DNA of 64,000 nucleotides, from assembly GCA_947095535.1 (NCBI GenBank), contig OX352773.1:72372591-72436590 (forward strand), read 5' to 3'. Source of the stretch: Poecilobothrus nobilitatus (taxonomy: Eukaryota; Arthropoda; Insecta; Diptera; Dolichopodidae). The stretch's first letter is position 1; every line of letters starts with the position of its first letter. Positions 57,571 to 64,000 of the stretch are shown one piece after another. The notes beneath the pieces are model-generated. The model ran no database searches, was not told the origin of the DNA, and saw nothing but the letters and a program-made list of their open reading frames with translations. Made by a program: the position numbers and the translations under genes.

Positions 57571-59986
57571 AATTTATTATATTGTTTTCTAGAATTTTTA
57601 ATACTCTAAACATTATAAATACAACATCAAATATAAAATATATAATAAGCTTGTATAGATAAAAAGCATTTATGGGAATGTTTTAATTTTGATGGAAATT
57701 TTGATGTTTTGATGTTTTTTTTTAAGTTTCATCTTTGAACAGACTACTTTTAATAATACATATATATAAGGTATTCTAAGCGGTTTAGGAGATAATTAAT
57801 TCGAACTTACTATTACTTTGATCAAAAGCTGAGATTTAACTTTTAAGGAGTCCATCGGGAATCGTGACCGTCATAGAAATTTATTATTTTTATATTGAAT
57901 TTTCTTTGTACAAAATTCTAAAACAATCAAGTGCGTAAACAGATAATCTAAAGAATAATCAAAATTTTTTTCAATATTTTTTTTAAACAAATTTTTGTTG
58001 CTATGATACAGAACATTTTTAGTCCCTTTCAATCAAAAAAAAAATATTCTATAGTAGCAGTACTTAGTTAATTATAGATACTTTCATACATTTTTTTCGA
58101 TGAGAAAATAAAAGATTTTAAACAATTTAAGAAAATGAAGGAAAATTTTAGATCGGGAAAAAAGTTGACCATATACAAATAAATAATGCATAATATTTGG
58201 GCAGTGTATGCAGTACCTATACAGTATACACAATTAAAATTTGATTATAAAATTAATAGAAAACTTATTTAATAGCTACATATTTATTTATTTGTTTCTT
58301 TCTGTACAGTTAGCCGAATTCTTATCAGGAAAATGCCATTTTGCCTAATATATTTTGGCAAAAGAGCATTTTTCAACTTTCCATGAAACACTTTGGAAAA
58401 AGATATTTGACAATCATATATTTTACAAATGTTATGTTCTGGTAAAACCGTATAATCCTGATTTTGTAATCAATTAAAAAATCTATCTTAAATATTACTT
58501 TTCTTATTTTTCTTGTTCTTTTCAGGTTTTCGTTTTAAAATATTATCTTGTTAAAAGTCTTTTGGCAAAGTGTCCCTTCGATTAAAGGTCGTTTGTGAAG
58601 TGATATTTTGCTATCAGTGACATTTTTGGTCAAATTGCATTAGACGATGTATCTTTTTGAGAAACTGGAACACTTCTTATTGTTTTGAATATTTTTTATA
58701 CATGATGTTCGAAGAGGCCAAGGAAAATAGTTGAGTTGATGTTAAGAGAAGCAAAAATTGTTTGAAAGGAAAAATAGATTCTTTACCTCTTGTATCATTA
58801 TAAAAAACGTAATTCGTCCTCTTTCCAAATAACTTTTTGTTTTCGTTTTTTATCGCCCGTCATAACTCGTTTCGCCTCCTCCTCTTAAAATTCTGTGGTC
58901 GCAATGAAATTTGACCACCTCAATTTTTCTCTAATACTTTTTTTCCAGATTATATAGTTTAAAAAAAGTCGAAACTTAAATAACTCAAATATCTTTTTAT
59001 CTATTTATTCTATATATGTATATACATTGTCATTTTTAATCTTTAGAAGAAATATTTTGATCCTTCTAGGACATTTTTTTTCCTTCTGTAAATTATAACA
59101 AATTAAGTAATAAATTAACATAATATCAAACACTAATAAAAGTTTAATATATCATTTTAATGTAAAAAAAAGAATCACCAAACTGTTGATCAAAAAAAAA
59201 AAACTTCAAGATAGATATTTTTTTTAAATAAAAAAATTTCAAAACATCCTTTATTTGTTGTTTTTCTTTGGTTCTTAAATGAAATTCAATACAATTAACA
59301 TAAATTTTCCCAGATTTAGCAAAAAAAAAAAAAAATAAACATAAAAAATACTAAAGAATGGAAATTTATTGGACATTTTCACGCATCCTTTCATTTTCCT
59401 ATTCAATCCCCAAAATAATACGAAAATTTTTCAGGAACACAAAAGAAAAAGTAAAAAAAAAACTCGAAAATAATAATAAAAAAATATCAACCGATATTTT
59501 TGATTCGTTTTTTTTATTTATTTTCTTTTACGAAAGGTTTTTCTTTTCTTCCTTTTATTTTTATATATTTTTCGCTATTTATAACAGTATAATCGTTTTA
59601 AAATTATAGTCTATAATAAAATCGACGTGTCATTTTTTCGTAATTTTATTATAATAAATTTTTTTTTTTTGGTTTCTTTTTTCCTTTGTTGTTATTTTTG
59701 CCCTTTCACAAAATCGTCATTATTGTTTTCTTTTGAATGTGATTGAAGGGTGGGAGAACAGCAAAAAAAAAAGGAAGAAAATAAAATTGTATAAATATCC
59801 CAAGAATTCCTGTGTTCAATAAAAGGAAATTAATTTTTCTTTAACAATTTTCAATTTTTATTTCCTTTCAGTGTTTTTGTTTTCATTTTTTCTATAATTT
59901 TATATTTTGCTTACTAAAAAAAGAGATAAAAGAAATTGATTGACCAATTTTGTTTTTTTTTTAAAGAAAAATTGTTATAGGATAAC
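57571..59986. other. AT-rich stretch, homopolymer-rich from about 59160
   Basis: At 58310-58645 scattered words such as TTTTGGCAAAGTGTC, TTTGTGAAGTG and TTTTTGGTCAAATTG resemble the units of the 31-bp minisatellite at 13467, so a degenerate related array may lie here. The 83-codon plus frame at 59358-59609 is Phe/Lys-rich and not called. Confidence 0.5.
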
Positions 59987-60205
59987 ATGGGATATAAGAT
60001 TACACCTTTCTTATTGCTTAAAGAATCAGCGAAAGATTCAACGACAGTTTTCAGACTAAAAGAAAATCTTCAAATTAAACATGTAAGGTATTTGTATTTC
60101 AATTTAACTAGAGAGCATATCTTTTGCAATGCTATTTATTTACTTAGCTGCAATTTAGAATTTTATTCCGATAGTTCTGAGAATTCTAACAAAACGCTGC
60201 AGTAA
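59987..60205 (+). CDS. 72-codon open frame, hypothetical, unrecognised
   Basis: This frame has one of the most protein-like compositions in the window: MGYKITPFLLLKESAKDS at the start, with charged and polar residues spread evenly, four Cys or fewer, and no run-derived segment. The start ATG follows GATAAC and is followed by G, which fits a reasonable insect initiation context. A donor-like GTAAGG occurs at 60082 inside the frame (after KENLQIKH), so it could also be the 5' part of a spliced frame. There is no recognisable domain, signal peptide or conserved neighbour. It may equally be chance. Confidence 0.15.
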   Translation: MGYKITPFLLLKESAKDSTTVFRLKENLQIKHVRYLYFNLTREHIFCNAIYLLSCNLEFYSDSSENSNKTLQ

Positions 60206-60341
60206 AGAATTTTCAACCAATATGACACTTAATAATACAAAAAAGATTTTACTATGCCAATATTGTGGTTGACCCTATGTCATTTGTGTGCATTTGCCTG
60301 CATATTATTTGACTGCATTTCATTTCACTGAATTTTATTTT

Positions 60342-60500
60342 TAACCAACTAGAAAATTTTCCCTAATTATGTGTTTTACATACATATTTGAAACAACAAC
60401 AACAAATGAGGGCTACCGCCCCTAAACGTCAGTTAAACCAATTTTTAAAATAATGATTTTGTAACCAAGTTTAAAATCCCCTCTAATTATGTGTTTTACA
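60342..60500 (+). repeat. 39-bp direct repeat, 120 bp apart
   Basis: 60342-60380 and 60462-60500 both run from TAACCAA to CTAATTATGTGTTTTACA, with the last 18 bases identical. The unit between them contains an (AAC)n stretch and GAGGGCTACCGCCCCTAAAC. This may be two units of a 120-bp tandem. Confidence 0.75.
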
Positions 60501-60501
60501 G

Positions 60502-60541
60502 TTATTACTGTCATATGCAATGGAGGCAAATGATTATACAG
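60502..60541 (+). other. Candidate 40-nt exon
   Basis: The second copy of the direct repeat ends in GTGTTTTACAG, an acceptor-like sequence. TTATACAG followed by GTAACT at 60542 is donor-like. The enclosed 40 bases are open in two frames (LLLSYAMEANDYT or YYCHMQWRQMIIQ). This is predicted from splice-like motifs only. Confidence 0.12.
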
Positions 60542-63417
60542 GTAACTCCCTAAAAAGTCAGCCCAATGACATTGCAGGCATATGAAACACTCCTACAAAA
60601 ATGTAGCAAAAACAATAATAAGCTAACAAATCAACTACATCAGCAAATGCTTAAATGGCACGCGAATGCAAGGACTCAATTTGATTTAAATGACCTTAAT
60701 AGCTTAAAGTCAAATAATTTTGAGTGAAATTATCTGGGATGGCTTATTGATATCATAATATTTTGCAATAATAATACTTTCAGAAAACTATTCTTCCCAT
60801 AAAATAAAAATGCAAACACTTTTTAAATATGAATCATGTTTTAAATGAGGAATTATCTTCTCGTCATCTTGTTTTGCGACAGATTATAGAATAGCCTCTT
60901 GCATTATTTACATCTGACAAGCTTGAAGTTCAGCTATCCCTTATTTTATATGTAGTTACATATACATAAAAAATTGCCTTTTCTGCTTTCGTATCTTTCG
61001 TTTAGTCTCCTAAGTAAATTAGTAATGGAGCCTTTCTTTATTTTTAAATTCTAAATAATGGAAAAGGCTAGTTTTTTAAAGATCTCAACTAAAAACTAAA
61101 GTATCTACTAATATGTAATATTAATACTAATAGTAATATCAGACGTTAATGCTTATCTCTGCAATAGTATAGATGGTGACAAAAGAAGTTAAGAGAAATA
61201 ATGAAATAAGCATTTAATTATTAGCTTCGTTAGAGAATGCTAATCTACTTATATATCCTATAGTTATATTCCATACCATTTCTTTAAAATATTTTTTATA
61301 TTACCATTTCTTTAAAATATTTACTATATTTTTTTTATATTTTTTAAAATTTTGAATAACACAAATTCAATATTTATTACAGAACGGAAAAAAAAAACCA
61401 ACCCGCAATCCAAATAAAACAAAAAAAAAAAACAGAATTCTTATAACAATAAAAAAGAAAAAAAAAAACCACTTTAGAAGTAAGTAATATAGTATTCTTT
61501 ATTTTTTTATTACTTTATATAAGATACTTAAAGAACTGAATAATTTATTTCCGATATAAAAATACACGCATATATGAAGGGTTTTTCCCTTTTGAAAATT
61601 TCGTATAAAAACTTGAAGATGGAATGGCATTAATATAACACATATACACTTTATTAAAAGAAATCTATCAGAATCTTTTTTCTTAATATTTTACTCTCTA
61701 TCCTCTACTTCATTTCAACAGTTTAACATTTTCCTTTTAAATTCCGACAGTATATTTTGTTGGACAAGAATCTTTTTTTTTTCTCACCCCCTTTTATTTT
61801 CTTTTCTTTCGAATGGTGGCGTTGAACTTTTCTTGTTATTACAAAAGTTTTCTGTGTTTGAATGACCTTCAAAAATTTTAATTTGTTTTTGGTTTTTATT
61901 TTTTGTGACCAACAAAAAAAGGGTATTCCTAAAAAAAAAATACAAAAAAAAAAAAAAAAAGAAAGGAAACATAAAGTAGTCTAAGAAAACTTATAAGAAC
62001 AAGTGCAAATTACAATTTTCTATATATATATATATACATAACATATACGTATAAACATATTTTAACTACTACCTACTGATGATGAAAGTTATTTTCAATG
62101 TTTTCTTCAAATATAAACATAAGTAGTTTTAATTAACCCATGTACATGTGTAAAGAAGATAAATTATTTAAATTTTCAAAATTAAGAAATTTTTCAAAAA
62201 AACAAAAAAGCAGAATCCTGTATAAACTTAAAGTGTTATAGATTTTATAGATTTAAAAAAAATATTTATAGATAATATAAAAAGACATGTGGGGTTTGTT
62301 TGTTTGTTTTATTAGTTAAATGTATTACATAAAATGTACAAAGTGTTAAGTTGACCCAAACAACAAACAAAATTGACCCTTGTTTATATTCATATTTAAT
62401 TTTGATTTTTTTTTTTTTTTGCTTCTTCAAACTTTAAGAAATCTTTAAAATTTATCAATGTGTTTAGAAAAAGAAATTATTTTTTGGGTAAACATAAGAT
62501 ACTTTTTGGACTATGGTATATAATAAAGTAATAAATAATATTTTTTTTGGGTATGTTAACTTTTTTTATTGGTTTCTTATAGAAAGAAAAAAAAAATGTG
62601 ATAATCTTTTCTCAAGAAATTTTCTTTTAAGGTTTTTACTTGTTGTTTTTTTGTTCTAGAGTATTTTTTTTAAGGTTATCTTTGTTTTATAAAATTTGAG
62701 TAAAAAATAAAACAAAAAATAACATGTGTTAATAGCTGTTGTTATCCTTTTTTTTTTGTGTTTTTAATGGTTATGTTGTTTAAAGAAATTTTAAAGAAAT
62801 TATAACAAGAAAAATAAAATAGGTTCATTCCCTTACACAGGACATTCAATAAAATCTGAAGTAAAAATTAATATAAAATATAACTAAACTATAATATTAA
62901 TTTTAAAGATTTGTTTAACTAGTAATTAAAGGTCAAATATTGTGTTAATCAACTTGTTTATATAAAATATAAAATCATTAAATGTTTTGATTCTAATAAA
63001 CAAAAACAAAGAAATTGAAAATAAAAATTTTTATTACAACAAAAATAACATAAGAAAAAATTAGGTACAATAGAAATTAATAGGTCAATTAAGTATATAA
63101 GATAAATTGATCTTAAGGAAAACTTCCAAAGTTCCAGCTTGGCAGCTTGTATAGGTATAACTAAAATTTAAGTTCATCAATAAAAATACAAATAAATAGT
63201 TATGTAATATCGTTATAGTAATTGTATCGATGGCTTTGTATAATCTTTGAAATTAATTTATATTAATATTCCTTAAAATCTTTAAAAATCTTTAAACAGT
63301 AGATTGTAGACTATTTGAGAAAAAATAAATTAACAACTTTCTTCAAAAATTAATCTAAATCCTCTTTATATTTAGAACTAGATTATATCTAAATTTCTCT
63401 AAAGTCATTTTCTAATT
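60542..63417. other. AT-rich, partly homopolymer-rich block
   Basis: A 28-bp tandem pair with ACCATTTCTTTAAAATATTT lies at 61275 and 61303. A/T runs are dense at 61385-61480, 61770-61960 and 62400-62760. The minus 62-codon frame at 61784-61972 is run-derived. No gene is recognised. Confidence 0.6.
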
Positions 63418-63570
63418 ATCCTCCCCACACCGTTATTCCTAATACCAAATTGTACTTTTGTATTAAAGATGCCATATCCTAAAGTTTGGTTTTAAATGGG
63501 ATGATTTTCCAGTTAGTTCCAGCATTACACAGAAGAATCACGTGGAGTTCGTCGTGTAGTCCTTCGTATT
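63418..63570 (-). pseudogene. Possible LINE reverse-transcriptase relic
   Basis: On the minus strand one frame reads YEGLHDELHVILLCNAGTNW then KIIPFKTKL, a stop, and DMASLIQKYNLVLGITVWGG. The last part resembles the SLxxSYLSYGIxVWGG pattern found near the C-terminal part of RT in CR1/Jockey-type LINEs. The stretch is GC-richer than its surroundings. A plus-strand frame (KFGFKWDDFPVSSSITQKNH) is also open here, so strand and identity are uncertain. Confidence 0.3.
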
Positions 63571-64000
63571 AATATTTATTTTCCATGTTTACCATCGACG
63601 CTCGTAAAAACAAAGCGGAAAAAAAATATAACAGCATCAGGAATAGAAAAAAAAAATTTTAGTTAAAACAATTCAGAATTTAATGTTAGCATAATTATTT
63701 TATTCACGAAATGTGACATCCGGAAAAATTATGATTTTTTCCATATTTTCCTTCAGAGAAGTATAACAAAACGAAAAACCGATCAAGACAGAAGTTAACT
63801 TTTATGGATAAAATAATGTTAAAAACTTCTTACTTGAACCATATTTTAAGCAATTGCAATTGCGCTTTATACCAGTTCTATTGAAATTTAATTTGTTATG
63901 ATTGTAAGCAACTTTTTGTAATTGAATGCAAATCAGATTAAGAAACGGGTTCAACATTAAGAAGACAATATGGAAAGAAAATAATTGCTATTTCATAAGT
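63571..64000. other. AT-rich non-coding flank
   Basis: Nothing is recognised to the end of the window. Confidence 0.6.

Noticed and set aside
1..64000. CRISPR array, bacterial operon, rRNA or mitochondrial insertion
   Set aside because: No regularly spaced identical repeats, no ribosome-binding sites with dense genes, no recognisable rRNA or mitochondrial coding sequence on either strand.

Overview
This window looks like non-coding nuclear DNA from an insect. By eye it is roughly four-fifths A+T, packed with poly-A and poly-T runs and (AT)n tracts. It has no operon-like coding, no rRNA, no intact tRNA gene and no CRISPR array. I find no gene I can name. Most open frames are products of base composition, and the longest are low-complexity or lie across repeats. 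A fly (Diptera, perhaps Brachycera) is my best guess. The 3' part of the element at 36137-37362 has a GGACGGACGG stretch, then TTGCTAAATCGACT, then a GTAGGGTATAAAA-type end, which resembles repeats I associate with fly genomes. The species cannot be fixed from the sequence.

The content that can be supported is repetitive. (1) A tRNA-derived SINE family has five well-formed or truncated copies plus one 5' fragment (16299, 16771, 32457, 39944, 40489, 48966 and 53422). Three copies keep target-site duplications. (2) A second tRNA-like family lies at 16961 and 48508. (3) A decayed non-LTR retrotransposon reverse-transcriptase C-terminus lies at 11281-11760 on the minus strand, with weaker LINE-like relics at 30479 and 63418. 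(4) DNA-transposon-like elements are present: a 359-bp element with 70-bp inverted ends (24565-24923), a 1.2-kb element with short inverted ends around five 146-bp tandem units (36137-37362), a 160-bp MITE (133-292), and several foldbacks (7650, 25214, 35885). (5) Unnamed dispersed families are seen as 2-3 copies each. (6) Minisatellites are present, including a 31-bp array at 13467 and palindromic units at 35631.

The layout is a mosaic. Homopolymer-rich, low-complexity blocks (about 5.3-9.3, 12-12.7, 13.7-15.2, 17.4-21.6, 29-30, 33-35.1, 38.7-39.5, 42.6-47.2, 49-52.5, 54.4-56.5 and 59-63 kb) alternate with more complex blocks that hold nearly all mobile elements. A few short, more GC-rich stretches have splice-like borders and open frames (4243-4393 minus; 5192-5248, 26432-26540, 30184-30223, 52509-52591 and 60502-60541 plus). 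They are reported as exon candidates only. The window is most simply a large intron or intergenic region of an AT-rich insect genome. No set of genes acting together can be read from it.
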